From Salinivibrio kushneri (GTDB lineage: Bacteria; Pseudomonadota; Gammaproteobacteria; Enterobacterales; Vibrionaceae), in contig NZ_CP114588.1 of the NCBI RefSeq assembly GCF_027286325.1, positions 124,001 to 188,000 of the forward strand: 64,000 nucleotides of DNA. Reading direction: 5' to 3'. Below, in pieces: positions 47,720 through 56,466 of this stretch. The notes under the pieces are model-generated. The model saw only the letters and a list, made by a program, of their open reading frames with translations, made no database searches and was not told the DNA's origin. Each line of letters begins with the position of its first letter. Position 1 is the stretch's first letter. A program made the translations under genes and the position numbers.

Positions 47720-49107
47720 CAGCGCTGCGGCATCGTCTCGGTGAGCGTTGGGGGCAAATACCGTTTCTTGGCAGCCTCTATGGTCGGGTTTTTATCATTT
47801 TTTGGCTCACCTTACTGGTGGTGCTCGCGGCAGTGATGTGGGCCCAACGTGGTGACCCGCGTAGCCTGCATGCGATCCCATCCGCGGAAAAAGCGCGTAT
47901 TGCGGCTCAGATTGAACAAATGGTTTCTGTGTCGCAGCGCCGAGGCCTCCCTTTGTCTGTGTTGGCGGCGCGGCAAAACCAACATCACGGCCATCGCCGC
48001 GCACCATTCAAACTCTACTGGGTGCCTGACAGCGCGACGCTCGATATGTTGCCTCGAGAGTTACGTCACTTTATGTCACGCACCTCAGACTCCGCTACCC
48101 CCATGCAGCGTCTTTATCGAGGAACCATGCTCGCTGGGCCGTTTCCGGTTGTGACGCCTGAAGGCGCAGGGCGCTTTTATCACGCTAGACGTTGGCAGCC
48201 TCGGCTACCCTTTGTCCTCAAAATACTGGAAAAACCGGAACATTTGTTGGTAGTAACCATGCTGGTGAGCACCCCTTTGCTGTTGTGGCTAGCGTATACT
48301 TTAACGCGCCCGGCCAGGCGTTTTCAGGCGGCCAGCCGACGGGTGGCGCACGGTGAATTAGTGACCGATCCTCAGCTTGAGCAAGGTCCGAGGGAGTTTC
48401 GTGATGCAGGGCGAGGTTTTAACCAAATGGTCACTGCGCTTAATCAGATGGTGACGGGACAACAACAACTGGTATCAGATATTTCTCATGAATTACGCTC
48501 GCCGCTCACGCGTTTGCAAATGGCGCGGGCTCTCGCTGCGCGTGAGCTGGGCGATAGCGAGGCGTTAGCGAGAATTGAACGCGAAGCAAGCCAACTCGAG
48601 GCGCTGATCAGCGAGTTACTGACCTTGTCACGCTTACAATCCCAAGGCCATCTCGAACGAGAAAGGATCAGTGCCGAGACCTTGTGGCAAACAGTGATAG
48701 AAGATGCCCAGTTTGAAGCCAGTCAACAAGGTAAGCAAGTCACCAGCAATGGGATCCCCGATGCCATGCTGACCGCCAATGTGCGCCTAGCACGTAGTGC
48801 CCTAGACAATGTATTACGCAACGCCATTCACTATGCAGACCAACAGATTAACATCACGGTGGAACGAGAGGAGGCACAGTTGTGCATTGTGGTCGAAGAT
48901 GATGGACCTGGGGTACCAGAGACGATGTTAAAAGACATTTTCCGCCCGTTTTACCGAGTATCGGCCGCGCGTGATCGCCAAAGTGGAGGCTCAGGGCTTG
49001 GACTGGCGATTACCGCACAAGCGATTCAACAGCACGGTGGGCGGGTTAACGCGGCCAATCGCCCTCAAGGTGGGCTGGCGGTGTGTTTATATTGGCCATG
49101 TGGTTAA
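47707..49107 (+). CDS. cpxA: Envelope-stress sensor kinase CpxA
   Basis: This 466-residue histidine kinase senses misfolded envelope proteins. It has two membrane helices (VFIIFWLTLLVVLAAVM and LLVVTMLVSTPLLLWLAYTL) bracketing a periplasmic domain of about 135 residues, a HAMP linker, His261 in SDISHELRSPLTRL, the N-box NVLRNAIHYA, and ATP-binding EDDGPGVPE and GSGLGLAI. It overlaps cpxR by 13 bases. The periplasmic domain has a His-rich stretch (NQHHGHRR), which is worth noting for metal sensing. Confidence 0.94.
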   Translation: MGRLTALRHRLGERWGQIPFLGSLYGRVFIIFWLTLLVVLAAVMWAQRGDPRSLHAIPSAEKARIAAQIEQMVSVSQRRGLPLSVLAARQNQHHGHRRAPFKLYWVPDSATLDMLPRELRHFMSRTSDSATPMQRLYRGTMLAGPFPVVTPEGAGRFYHARRWQPRLPFVLKILEKPEHLLVVTMLVSTPLLLWLAYTLTRPARRFQAASRRVAHGELVTDPQLEQGPREFRDAGRGFNQMVTALNQMVTGQQQLVSDISHELRSPLTRLQMARALAARELGDSEALARIEREASQLEALISELLTLSRLQSQGHLERERISAETLWQTVIEDAQFEASQQGKQVTSNGIPDAMLTANVRLARSALDNVLRNAIHYADQQINITVEREEAQLCIVVEDDGPGVPETMLKDIFRPFYRVSAARDRQSGGSGLGLAITAQAIQQHGGRVNAANRPQGGLAVCLYWPCG

Positions 49108-49170
49108 TATTGCGCAATCCACAAGCGGTTGCGACAATACCGCCTTTGCTGGATTTTGCGGGTCACTGCT

Positions 49171-49635
49171 ATGTTTGATATCGCGCTCTATGAGCCTGAA
49201 ATTGCACCGAATACGGGCAATATTATTCGCCTGTGTGCCAATTGCGGCGCGCACTTACATCTGATTGAGCCGCTAGGGTTTGATCTTGACGAGAAGAAAG
49301 TCCGTCGCGCGGGATTGGATTATCACGACCTTGCGCGCGTAACACGGCATAAAGATTACGCAGCCTTTGCAAAAGCGATGGCGGGGCGTCGTATTTTTGC
49401 GTGTACCACCAAAGCAACCCAGTTTCACACCCAAGCCTCATTCCAAACCGGCGATGTATTGCTGTTTGGTCCGGAAACGCGGGGATTACCCAATACGCTG
49501 ATCCAGTCGCTATCAGAAGATCAGCGATTGCGGATCCCCATGCAGGCGGACGCTCGTAGTCTTAACCTATCCAATGCTGTGGCTATCATTGGCTATGAAG
49601 TTTGGCGTCAATTAGGGTTTGCCGGCGCACAATAA
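49171..49635 (+). CDS. trmL: tRNA (cytidine/uridine-2'-O-)-methyltransferase TrmL
   Basis: This 154-residue SPOUT-fold methyltransferase modifies the wobble base of leucine tRNAs. It shows [21 protein letters not shown], the SAM-knot motifs [11 protein letters not shown] and [20 protein letters not shown], and matches the family length when started at ATG 49171. It follows cpxA by 63 bases in the same direction and ends at a bidirectional terminator shared with tpiA. Confidence 0.96.
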   Translation: MFDIALYEPEIAPNTGNIIRLCANCGAHLHLIEPLGFDLDEKKVRRAGLDYHDLARVTRHKDYAAFAKAMAGRRIFACTTKATQFHTQASFQTGDVLLFGPETRGLPNTLIQSLSEDQRLRIPMQADARSLNLSNAVAIIGYEVWRQLGFAGAQ

Positions 49636-49665
49636 AAAACGTCCCCAGTCAGGGGACGTTTTTTT
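49634..49665. terminator. Bidirectional terminator between trmL and tpiA
   Basis: ACGTCCCC (49639-49646) pairs with GGGGACGT (49652-49659), flanked by a run of As on the left and Ts on the right. Confidence 0.92.
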
Positions 49666-49685
49666 AGGCGTTTAGTGTCAGTCGC

Positions 49686-50453
49686 TTACGCTTTTTTCGC
49701 GTCAGCCGCTGCTTTCGCGATGGCCGCAAAGCCCGCTGCGTCAAGCGCGGCACCGCCAACCAAGGCACCGTCGATGTCTGGCATTGCAAACAGCTCCGCC
49801 GCGTTGCCAGCTTTTACCGAGCCGCCGTATTGAATAACCACTTTGCTCGCCACGTCTTCACTGTAAGATGCAATGTGCTTGCGAATCGCAGCATGGATAT
49901 CTTGTGCTTGCTGTGCGGTAGCCGCTTTACCGGTGCCGATAGCCCAGATTGGCTCGTAGGCGATCACGGCATCGTTCAAGGCTTCAACCCCTTGTGATTG
50001 GATCACAGCGTCAAGCTGACGTGCGCATACCGCGAGGGTTTCGCCGGCTTCGTTTTGTGCTTCAGACTCACCGATACAAAGCACAGGCGTTAGGCCGTTT
50101 TCTTTTAAGAAAGCAAACTTCTGCGCGACAAACTCGTCAGACTCTTGATGATATTCACGACGCTCTGAGTGGCCGATAATGATATGGGTCGCACCAAAGT
50201 CTTTCAGCATCTCTGCAGAGATATCACCGGTGAATGCGCCGCTGTTGTGTGTGTCGACGTTTTGCGCACCGAGTTTGATGGCGCTATCAGCCAGCAGTTG
50301 CTCGGCTTGGGCCAAATACATGACTGGTGGCGCGACGGCAACGTCTACGCCTTCAACACCTTTAAGTTCAGCGTTTAGGCCGTTAAGCAGTTCAGTGACC
50401 ATGGCTTTGCTGCCATTGAGTTTCCAGTTACCCATTACCAATGGACGGCGCAT
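49686..50453 (-). CDS. tpiA: Triosephosphate isomerase
   Basis: This 255-residue glycolytic enzyme interconverts dihydroxyacetone phosphate and glyceraldehyde-3-phosphate. The active-site Lys is in MGNWKLNG, the catalytic His in [12 protein letters not shown] and the catalytic Glu in [29 protein letters not shown] and [11 protein letters not shown] bind phosphate. The start at 50453 follows GGAGGAATT on the minus strand; 12 codons upstream were excluded. It lies alone after a terminator. Confidence 0.97.
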   Translation of the reverse strand: MRRPLVMGNWKLNGSKAMVTELLNGLNAELKGVEGVDVAVAPPVMYLAQAEQLLADSAIKLGAQNVDTHNSGAFTGDISAEMLKDFGATHIIIGHSERREYHQESDEFVAQKFAFLKENGLTPVLCIGESEAQNEAGETLAVCARQLDAVIQSQGVEALNDAVIAYEPIWAIGTGKAATAQQAQDIHAAIRKHIASYSEDVASKVVIQYGGSVKAGNAAELFAMPDIDGALVGGAALDAAGFAAIAKAAADAKKA

Positions 50454-50717
50454 AGGAATTCCTCCGCGGTTTAGTTGATTTGAAGTCAAAAGATGTAAAG
50501 AAGGTAGTCTATTGTAGCGCGGCCTTCTCTGTTTAAAATCATAGAATGGCGAGAATGCTTTCGTTTTTACCCGTTTTAGGACGAAAAGGGAACCTTAAGG
50601 TAGTAAATTTTCATCAGAATGACAGGCTGGCATCGACAAAAGTGTGACGGTCGCGCTCGTGGTAAGGCAAGACTTTCGGCACTATGCGAGTTGGCGTTTT
50701 TTATGGAGGGACGTTTT

Positions 50718-51080
50718 ATGCCCCATCTGGTGATGGAATACACAGACGCACTGGCCGAGCGCGTCAATATCGATCAATTGGTGGATGACTTGCACCGTGC
50801 CGCGATTGCTACCGGCTGCTTTGACCCTGAGGCCTTAAAGTCGCGCGCTGTTCCTTGTGGTGTGTGGCGGGTTGGTGCCCAGTCAGACCGCAGTGAATTT
50901 GTCCACGTAGAGTTTCGTTTGCTTGCCGGACGCAGTGACACGCAAAAAGCAGCGATTAGTGACGCACTCACCGCACCGCTACGCGAGCACGCCGGTCACG
51001 TGAGCAGTTTAACGGTAGAAGTCCGTGATATGGACACCAACAGCTACCGTAAGTGGGTGGGTGACAAGCAAGCAATGTAA
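50718..51080 (+). CDS. Small tautomerase, 5-carboxymethyl-2-hydroxymuconate isomerase family
   Basis: This 120-residue protein begins MPHLVMEYTDALAERVNIDQ, with the N-terminal proline used as base by tautomerases, and matches HpaF-type isomerases in length and in SRAVPCGVWRVG, FVHVEFRLLAGRSDTQK and VEVRDMDTNSYRK. GGAGGG before ATG 50718 fixes the start; an ATG at 50703 overlaps that site. No homoprotocatechuate pathway genes are nearby, so the real substrate may differ. It converges with the DUF3135 gene. Confidence 0.82.
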   Translation: MPHLVMEYTDALAERVNIDQLVDDLHRAAIATGCFDPEALKSRAVPCGVWRVGAQSDRSEFVHVEFRLLAGRSDTQKAAISDALTAPLREHAGHVSSLTVEVRDMDTNSYRKWVGDKQAM

Positions 51081-51082
51081 AC

Positions 51083-51436
51083 CTAACTTGGACGCTCGGG
51101 CGCATTGGCGGTCGCTTTTCTGGCGGCTTGGCCGACGCGAAAGTCCATAATGTCCGCTTGATGACTGCGCAGCTCTTCGGGTGCCGTGAAGGCGGTGGCA
51201 AAACGCGAGTATTGGCGGGTGAGAGCCTGAAATAACATCACGTTGACGTGTAATGGGTTCTTGCCATGGTCAATCATTCGGTTGATATGGCTTAACATCG
51301 CATGTAGCTGAGGTTGAGTGGCGTAAGATGCATTGGCGATGACATCTTCACTCATTCTAAGTCTCAGCTCTTCTAGTGCACGAGGGTCAGACTCAGCCAG
51401 TGCCGCTAACTCATCGAAAGAGGGGAGGGTTTTCAT
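51083..51436 (-). CDS. DUF3135-family protein
   Basis: This 117-residue soluble protein resembles the small DUF3135 family of Vibrio-like bacteria, whose function is unknown. The N-terminus LPSFDELAALAESDPRALEELRLRMSEDVI and the central MLSHINRMIDHGKNPLHVNVMLFQALTRQ support this. It is helical and has no membrane or signal segment. It converges with the tautomerase gene, two bases between the stops. Confidence 0.75.
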   Translation of the reverse strand: MKTLPSFDELAALAESDPRALEELRLRMSEDVIANASYATQPQLHAMLSHINRMIDHGKNPLHVNVMLFQALTRQYSRFATAFTAPEELRSHQADIMDFRVGQAARKATANAPERPS

Positions 51437-51625
51437 CGCTTACTCCTTACACGCAGCCGATCATCTGAATCGTGTTACCAAAGCGTTAATTTAACTATGA
51501 GCCGAGGGCTGGTGGGGATCAAATTAGGCGTGTCTGGCTATATTGACGGCCTGAATGGAGATGCAGACGGGGGCGAGGGCAATCGACTGAATCCGAATTG
51601 GTTTTTGCAGTTAATTCTTGTCGAT

Positions 51626-51667
51626 AAAAAATCCCTGCTTTACCGTATGCGTGTCAGCAAAGCAGGG
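51626..51667 (-). terminator. Terminator of fpr
   Basis: CCCTGCTTT (51633-51641) and AAAGCAGGG (51659-51667) form a perfect 9-base stem with a 17-base loop. On the minus strand it is followed by six Ts (51631-51626). It starts nine bases after the fpr stop. Confidence 0.85.
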
Positions 51668-51675
51668 GGAATGGC

Positions 51676-52419
51676 TTACCAGTAATGCTCGGTGGTGACG
51701 TTGCCAGGCTTACGGCGTAGGTTTTTGCTTAGCCCTTTGCCTTCCAGTAGTGTTTTCACTTCTTTGACCATGGCTGGGTTGCCACACAGCATCACTTGGC
51801 TTTGTTCAGGGGTAAGGGGAAGACCCACTACCCGTTCAAGCAGCCCGTCTTCGAGTGCGTGAGTCACGCGTCCAGAGAGCGCACCAGCGGTCGGCTCACG
51901 ACTGACAAAGGGCTGAACCACCAATTGATCGGGGTATTGTTCTTGCAGCGCGTTAATGCGCGCTTGGTAGGTTAAATCCGCCGCAAAACGCACGGCATGC
52001 ACCAGTATGATTTTCCGAAAACGCGACCATACGTCCCCTTGCTCCATCAAAGAAATATAAGGGCCAATTGCCGTCCCAGTAGCAAACATCCAAAGGTGTT
52101 GGCCTTGCGGTACCTCATCAAGGGTGAAATAGCCAGCCGGGTCTTGAGTGATCATCACATTTTCTCCCGGCTCCAGTGCGTGGAGGCGGGGCGACATTAA
52201 ACCGTCTGCAACGCGAGTAGCATAAACTTCTAAGTATTTACTGTGTGGAGGATTCACGAACGAGTAGGCACGCTGGATCAACTTGCCATCGATCTCCATG
52301 CCGAGTTTTGTGAATTGGCCTGCCTTAAACGGCTCGACAGGGGCGGATAACACCAGGCTGAAGAGATCCTTTGTCCAATGTTGGTTCTCCACTACCTCAG
52401 CCTTGATCCAAGTGGCCAT
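51676..52419 (-). CDS. fpr: Ferredoxin/flavodoxin-NADP+ reductase
   Basis: This 247-residue FAD enzyme moves electrons between NADPH and ferredoxin or flavodoxin. The FAD site is QRAYSFVNPPHSKYLEVYA, the NADP part contains MFATGTAIGPYISLM and VMLCGNPAMVKEV, and the C-terminus VTTEHYW has the expected aromatic end. It lies nine bases after the regulator gene on the same strand, so the two form an operon under that regulator's likely operator. Confidence 0.95.
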   Translation of the reverse strand: MATWIKAEVVENQHWTKDLFSLVLSAPVEPFKAGQFTKLGMEIDGKLIQRAYSFVNPPHSKYLEVYATRVADGLMSPRLHALEPGENVMITQDPAGYFTLDEVPQGQHLWMFATGTAIGPYISLMEQGDVWSRFRKIILVHAVRFAADLTYQARINALQEQYPDQLVVQPFVSREPTAGALSGRVTHALEDGLLERVVGLPLTPEQSQVMLCGNPAMVKEVKTLLEGKGLSKNLRRKPGNVTTEHYW

Positions 52420-52428
52420 ATTACCTCC

Positions 52429-53049
52429 TCACGTCTTTTCTCCAATACGGTATGTGCAGCGGCGCTGTCCTGAGACGATATGCTCTTCGCGCTCAACGCG
52501 ATACGCCTCACCGAGTAGGTGACGGAATAACTGGATCTCCGATCGGCATAACGCCGGACAGGATTTCGCTGCGTGACAGATAGGGCAGTGATGTTCAATC
52601 AGTATATAGTCAACGCCGTCTCGGTGAAGCTCGGCCATATATCCCTCGCTCTCTCTAAGATACGTCAAGGTTTGCAATTTAGCCTCTAAATTATCGCAAT
52701 CTTTGAGCGCGTCTTGATATTGCGCAAAGGTAGCCGCTTCGCGTTGCGCGATCACTTTTGCCACCCCTTGTTCGCCAAACACGTCTTGCACCGAGTCAAT
52801 AAGCACAACCGATAAGTCATTATGGCTGTCGGCAAACCGGCGATGGCCGCGGGCAGTCAGAGACCAATGGCGTGACGGCCTACCTACTTTGGCGCGAATA
52901 TCTTCAAAGTCGACCAAGCCATCATGCTCTAAGCTTTGCAAATGCTGACGCACTCCCATGGTCGTCATGCTGAGCTGCTCTGCTAGGGCTTTCGCACTTA
53001 CGCTTCCTTCGCGTTTGATGGTATGTAGAATGCGGTCAGTGGACTTCAT
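52429..53049 (-). CDS. SufR-like winged-helix regulator with cysteine cluster (COG2345 type)
   Basis: This 206-residue regulator has a DeoR-type helix-turn-helix at the N-terminus (RILHTIKREGSVSAKALAEQ then LSMTTMGVRQHLQSLEHDGL, residues 7-45) followed by the wing KVGRPSRHWSLTARGHRRF. The C-terminal half carries HHCPICHAAKSCPALCRSEI (His153, His154, Cys155, Cys158, Cys164, Cys168) and Cys198, a pattern of Fe-S-binding SufR relatives. It is co-directional with fpr. An inverted repeat with 16-base arms flanks its promoter region. A role as redox or Fe-S sensor for fpr is inferred. Confidence 0.8.
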   Translation of the reverse strand: MKSTDRILHTIKREGSVSAKALAEQLSMTTMGVRQHLQSLEHDGLVDFEDIRAKVGRPSRHWSLTARGHRRFADSHNDLSVVLIDSVQDVFGEQGVAKVIAQREAATFAQYQDALKDCDNLEAKLQTLTYLRESEGYMAELHRDGVDYILIEHHCPICHAAKSCPALCRSEIQLFRHLLGEAYRVEREEHIVSGQRRCTYRIGEKT

Positions 53050-53052
53050 GGT

Positions 53053-53127
53053 TCGATCTCGATTACCCCAATCGCGTCGTCGTAAATAAATAAAGTAAAG
53101 TATTTATAAAAGGGTAATCGAAATCGA
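53053..53127. promoter_or_regulatory. Long inverted repeat around the promoter of the SufR-like regulator
   Basis: TCGATCTCGATTACCC (53053-53068) and GGGTAATCGAAATCGA (53112-53127) match as inverted repeats in 15 of 16 positions, with a 43-base AT-rich spacer that probably holds the promoter. The near arm ends four bases before the start codon. Confidence 0.55.
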
Positions 53128-53139
53128 TGGACTTGACTA

Positions 53140-53167
53140 GTCAGGGGCCGTATTCACGGCCCCTGAC
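53140..53167 (-). terminator. Very stable hairpin directly after glpX
   Basis: GTCAGGGGCCGT (53140-53151) and ACGGCCCCTGAC (53156-53167) form a perfect 12-base stem with a 4-base loop, one base after the glpX stop codon. No U-tract follows on the minus strand, so simple Rho-independent termination is not certain. Confidence 0.5.
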
Positions 53168-53168
53168 G

Positions 53169-54176
53169 TTATAGGATGTGCGGCGTGATCGCTGCGTCTT
53201 TGCGGCTTAAGTAGTGCGTAGAGCGGATCCGGCGAATGGTGCGGCATTGACCGCGCACGACCAAGGTTTCAGTCGTCGCCAAGTCACCTTGCCGGGTAAT
53301 GCCGTCGAGCAAGTCGCCTTTGGTGATCCCGGTGGCGGCAAACACCACATTATCGCTACTGGCCATCGCCGATAACGACAGCACTTGATTAGCGGCAATG
53401 CCCATTTGCGCACAACGTGCGATCTCTTGTTCACCGAGTAAGCGATTGTCTGGGGTGTCTCCTTTAACCTGATGGCGAGGCAGTAGTCGGCCTTGCATAT
53501 CGCCGCCCAGTGCACGGATAACGGCAGCAGAGACGACGCCTTCTGGCGCGCCACCAATGCCGACCATGACATCGACTTCACTTTCGGGCATACAGGTGAG
53601 AATAGATGCCGCCACATCCCCATCGGGGAAGGCAAAGACACGTATTCCTTGCGCCTGCATGGCAGCAATGATTTCGTCATGGCGTGGTTTGGCCAAGGTG
53701 GCTACAACCAAGGTGTCGAGTGATTTACCCAACGCTGCCGCAACGTTTTCGAGGTTGTCGAGCAAAGGCTTGTTAAGATCGATCGCCCCTTTGGCGCCGG
53801 GACCGACCACCAGCTTTTCCATGTACATGTCAGGGGCTTTTAAAAAACTCCCTTTCTCACCAGCGGCGAGGACTGCCAATGCGTTGGCTTGTCCCATGGC
53901 CGTCATCCGGGTGCCTTCAATGGGGTCTACAGCGATATCGACGGCATCAGCGCCTAAACCGACCTTTTCACCAATGTAGAGCATCGGCGCATCATCGATT
54001 TCGCCTTCCCCTATCACAATTTCACCGTCGATGTCGGTGAGGTTAAGCAGGGTACGCATCACTTCAACAGCCGCACCATCTGCTGCGTTTTTGTCTCCTC
54101 GCCCCAGCCATTTATACCCAGCTAATGCTGCGCCTTCGGTCACGCGCGAGAATGCCAATGCGAGATCACGTTTCAT
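53169..54176 (-). CDS. glpX: Class II fructose-1,6-bisphosphatase
   Basis: This 335-residue manganese enzyme makes fructose-6-phosphate in gluconeogenesis. Conserved parts are MKRDLALAFSRVTEGAALAG, the metal site IGEGEIDDAPMLYIGE, VDPIEGTRMTAMGQANA and GIGGAPEGVVSAAVIRALGG. Start ATG 54176 follows CGGAG on the minus strand; the open frame to 54233 is leader. A PurR-like box lies 70-85 bases upstream. It is not linked to glpF or glpK here. Confidence 0.96.
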   Translation of the reverse strand: MKRDLALAFSRVTEGAALAGYKWLGRGDKNAADGAAVEVMRTLLNLTDIDGEIVIGEGEIDDAPMLYIGEKVGLGADAVDIAVDPIEGTRMTAMGQANALAVLAAGEKGSFLKAPDMYMEKLVVGPGAKGAIDLNKPLLDNLENVAAALGKSLDTLVVATLAKPRHDEIIAAMQAQGIRVFAFPDGDVAASILTCMPESEVDVMVGIGGAPEGVVSAAVIRALGGDMQGRLLPRHQVKGDTPDNRLLGEQEIARCAQMGIAANQVLSLSAMASSDNVVFAATGITKGDLLDGITRQGDLATTETLVVRGQCRTIRRIRSTHYLSRKDAAITPHIL

Positions 54177-54245
54177 CAGTACTCCGGAAATGTCAGCCAC
54201 ATTCAGACAGGCCTTAGCCCAATTTGCGCGCAAGTCTACCAGAAA

Positions 54246-54261
54246 GAGAAAACGTTTGCGT
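54246..54261. promoter_or_regulatory. PurR-like operator between glpX and zapB
   Basis: On the minus strand ACGCAAACGTTTTCTC agrees with the E. coli PurR consensus ACGCAAACGTTTTCNT in all but the last position. It could serve glpX (minus) or, less likely, zapB. Confidence 0.4.
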
Positions 54262-54467
54262 CGGACCAGGTAGGGTGTTTTTGCCTAATCTGAAACGGTG
54301 ATGACAAAAGACGCTGCATTTTTGCGCAGTTGTACACGGGCAGGTAGCGAGAACAGTGGCAGTCTGGTATCACCTGAGTACAATAAAGCCGGGGTGCACG
54401 TTCCGTTGCACGGGTTGCTGCGCATGAGGCAGTAACGGGATCAATCGTCAGAAATAAGGTGGCCTTG

Positions 54468-54710
54468 ATGTCATTGGAAGTATTAGAACAACTCGAAGCT
54501 AAAGTACAAATGGCGGTGGATACCATTTCGCTGCTACAAATGGAAATCGAAGAACTGAAAGAAAAAAACGGATCACTGGAGCAAGATGCAGGCGCGGAGA
54601 AAGAGCGCCGTGAACAGCTCGAGCAGGAAAATGCCAAGCTTCGCGAAGAGCAGCAAGCGTGGCAAGATCGTATCCGGAGCTTGTTAGGTAAGATTGAGAA
54701 CGTTGAATAA
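54468..54710 (+). CDS. zapB: Cell division protein ZapB
   Basis: This 80-residue protein is almost entirely coiled coil ([20 protein letters not shown], then Glu/Lys/Gln-rich heptads) and stimulates Z-ring assembly via ZapA. ATG 54468 is preferred over GTG 54459 since AAGG (54456-54459) is eight bases before it. TACAAT (54379-54384) with TGGCAG 16 bases earlier is a possible promoter. The glpX/zapB/rraA/menA neighbourhood is typical for gamma-proteobacteria. Confidence 0.95.
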   Translation: MSLEVLEQLEAKVQMAVDTISLLQMEIEELKEKNGSLEQDAGAEKERREQLEQENAKLREEQQAWQDRIRSLLGKIENVE

Positions 54711-54713
54711 ACA

Positions 54714-54739
54714 AAAACAGAGCCAATTGGCTCTGTTTT
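54714..54739. terminator. Bidirectional terminator between zapB and rraA
   Basis: AAAACAGAGCC (54714-54724) pairs perfectly with GGCTCTGTTTT (54729-54739) around AATT. Confidence 0.9.
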
Positions 54740-54762
54740 GCTATTCGGTATCAGGCGACGAA

Positions 54763-55281
54763 TCAGTCGTCGTCTTCCGCATCGTCGATGTATTCGTCTG
54801 CCATGGTTAGCGCATCCGGTGAGAGGATCACGCCGGTAGTGTCGGCATAGACATGGTCATCAGGCAAGAAGGTAACGCCGCCAAAGTTGACCGGTACATC
54901 GGTTTCGCCCGTGCCTTGCTCATCCGCTCCGACAGGTATTGAGGCCAACGCTTGAATGCCGATATCAATCTCATCGATGGTATCGACATCACGGACACAA
55001 CCGTAAACAATCATGCCAGCCCAGTCGTTATCAGCGGCAAGCTGCGCAATCTCGCCGTCAATAAGGGCGCGACGTAGCGAACCGCCGCCGTCAATCAGCA
55101 TAATTCGCTGCTCGCCGTCTTGCTCGGCCATTTCACGAATTAACCCATTGTCCTCAAAGCATTTTACTGTGGTAATTTGGCCACCAAACGAGCTGCGGCC
55201 CCCATAAGAGCTAAACATTGGCTCCACGACATCCACGTGTTCGGGATACATGTCGCATAGTTCCGAGGTATTATATTCCAT
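54763..55281 (-). CDS. rraA: Ribonuclease E inhibitor RraA
   Basis: This 172-residue trimeric protein binds RNase E and slows mRNA decay. It has [22 protein letters not shown] at the start, then [37 protein letters not shown] and [26 protein letters not shown]. The C-terminal tail is strongly acidic ([10 protein letters not shown]). It is placed between zapB and menA as in relatives. Confidence 0.96.
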   Translation of the reverse strand: MEYNTSELCDMYPEHVDVVEPMFSSYGGRSSFGGQITTVKCFEDNGLIREMAEQDGEQRIMLIDGGGSLRRALIDGEIAQLAADNDWAGMIVYGCVRDVDTIDEIDIGIQALASIPVGADEQGTGETDVPVNFGGVTFLPDDHVYADTTGVILSPDALTMADEYIDDAEDDD

Positions 55282-55400
55282 AGTCTAACTTCTTGTTGAG
55301 GCAGAAAAAGGCTGGCAAGCTAGCGTTGCCAACATGGCAAGTCCAAGTATAACGAGCCCATAAGGGTTTGCAATGTTAAAGCGGCCAATCTGTGGCTTAA

Positions 55401-56306
55401 TTAGACCAACAGCATACCGGTCATAAACAGGCCATTGGTGAGCAGTGCACAACGTACCATGGTTCCCATCATGGGGCGCAGGGCGCTGGCATTGGTGGCT
55501 TGATAGACATCACGACCATGGCGCACCAGTAATGGTACACCGGCGAGGAACAACCAGCCCAACCAGGCTTGCAAGGTTAGGGCGGCAAACAAAGAATAAC
55601 AAACGATAGCGCCAGCCAGCAAAATCACATGATATTGGCGTCCGCGTTCCGGCCCTAAACGCACCGCTAAGGTTTGTTTACCACAAGCACGATCGTTATC
55701 AATATCTCGCAGATTGTTGATGTTCAGCACGCCCACCGCCAGTAAGCCGCAAGCGGTGGCAGGAAGTATGACTAAAGAATCAATATGACCGACCTGCAAA
55801 TAATAGGTGCCGGCTACCCCGAGCCAGCCAAAAAACATCAGTACCGATAAATCGCCCAGCCCGCGATAGCCATATGGTTTATTGCCCACGGTGTAGGTGA
55901 TGGCTGCAACAATCGCCATCACACCAAGCAGCAAGAAACTGATAATGTCGGTCGGTTGTTGGCAGGCTATCGCAATCAGTGAGCCACCACTGAATAGGGT
56001 CAAACCAATATTGAGCATGAGCGCGCGGCGCATTGTGGTTAGGCTGACGTTGCCGGATTGGATCGCGCGCATGGGGCCGATACGCGTCGCGTTATCCGTG
56101 CCTTTTATGGCATCACCATAGTCGTTCGCGAGGTTAGAAAGGATCTGCAGCAATAAGGCTGTAACCAGCGCCATCAGGCTGATTGACCATGACAGGATCC
56201 CTTGTGAGGCAGCGACAGCACTGCCGGATAAAATCGAGGTAACGGCCAGCGGCAAGGTTTTAGGTCGCGCCGCATCCAGCCATATCGCAAGAGTAGAAGG
56301 CCGCAT
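55401..56306 (-). CDS. menA: 1,4-dihydroxy-2-naphthoate octaprenyltransferase
   Basis: This 301-residue membrane enzyme of the UbiA family attaches the prenyl tail in menaquinone synthesis. The two aspartate-rich motifs are NLANDYGDAIKGTDN and NNLRDIDNDRACGKQTLAVRLG, with eight or nine membrane helices around them. ATG 56306 was chosen because GAGG is six bases upstream; a TTG four codons earlier is also open. It implies menaquinone-based respiration without oxygen. Confidence 0.95.
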   Translation of the reverse strand: MRPSTLAIWLDAARPKTLPLAVTSILSGSAVAASQGILSWSISLMALVTALLLQILSNLANDYGDAIKGTDNATRIGPMRAIQSGNVSLTTMRRALMLNIGLTLFSGGSLIAIACQQPTDIISFLLLGVMAIVAAITYTVGNKPYGYRGLGDLSVLMFFGWLGVAGTYYLQVGHIDSLVILPATACGLLAVGVLNINNLRDIDNDRACGKQTLAVRLGPERGRQYHVILLAGAIVCYSLFAALTLQAWLGWLFLAGVPLLVRHGRDVYQATNASALRPMMGTMVRCALLTNGLFMTGMLLV

Positions 56307-56419
56307 AGCGATCCTCAAGACGAAAAAACGATGCCACTATTATTGCGCAAGCGGGGGGAGGAGTAACCCATTGTCGGCTGAAATCCGACTTGCTATTGCG
56401 CTAGCTCAAATTTTAATGC

Positions 56420-56443
56420 AAAAAAGGGCAGCGTTTGCTGCCC
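56420..56443 (-). terminator. Terminator of hslVU
   Basis: GGGCAGC (56426-56432) pairs with GCTGCCC (56437-56443) around GTTT; on the minus strand six Ts follow (56425-56420). Confidence 0.9.
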
Positions 56444-56466
56444 TAACATTGCGATCTGAGACGCGT

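Noticed and set aside
51497..51685. 62-codon open frame on the plus strand
   Set aside because: It runs through the fpr terminator hairpin and into the fpr end; no ribosome-binding site.
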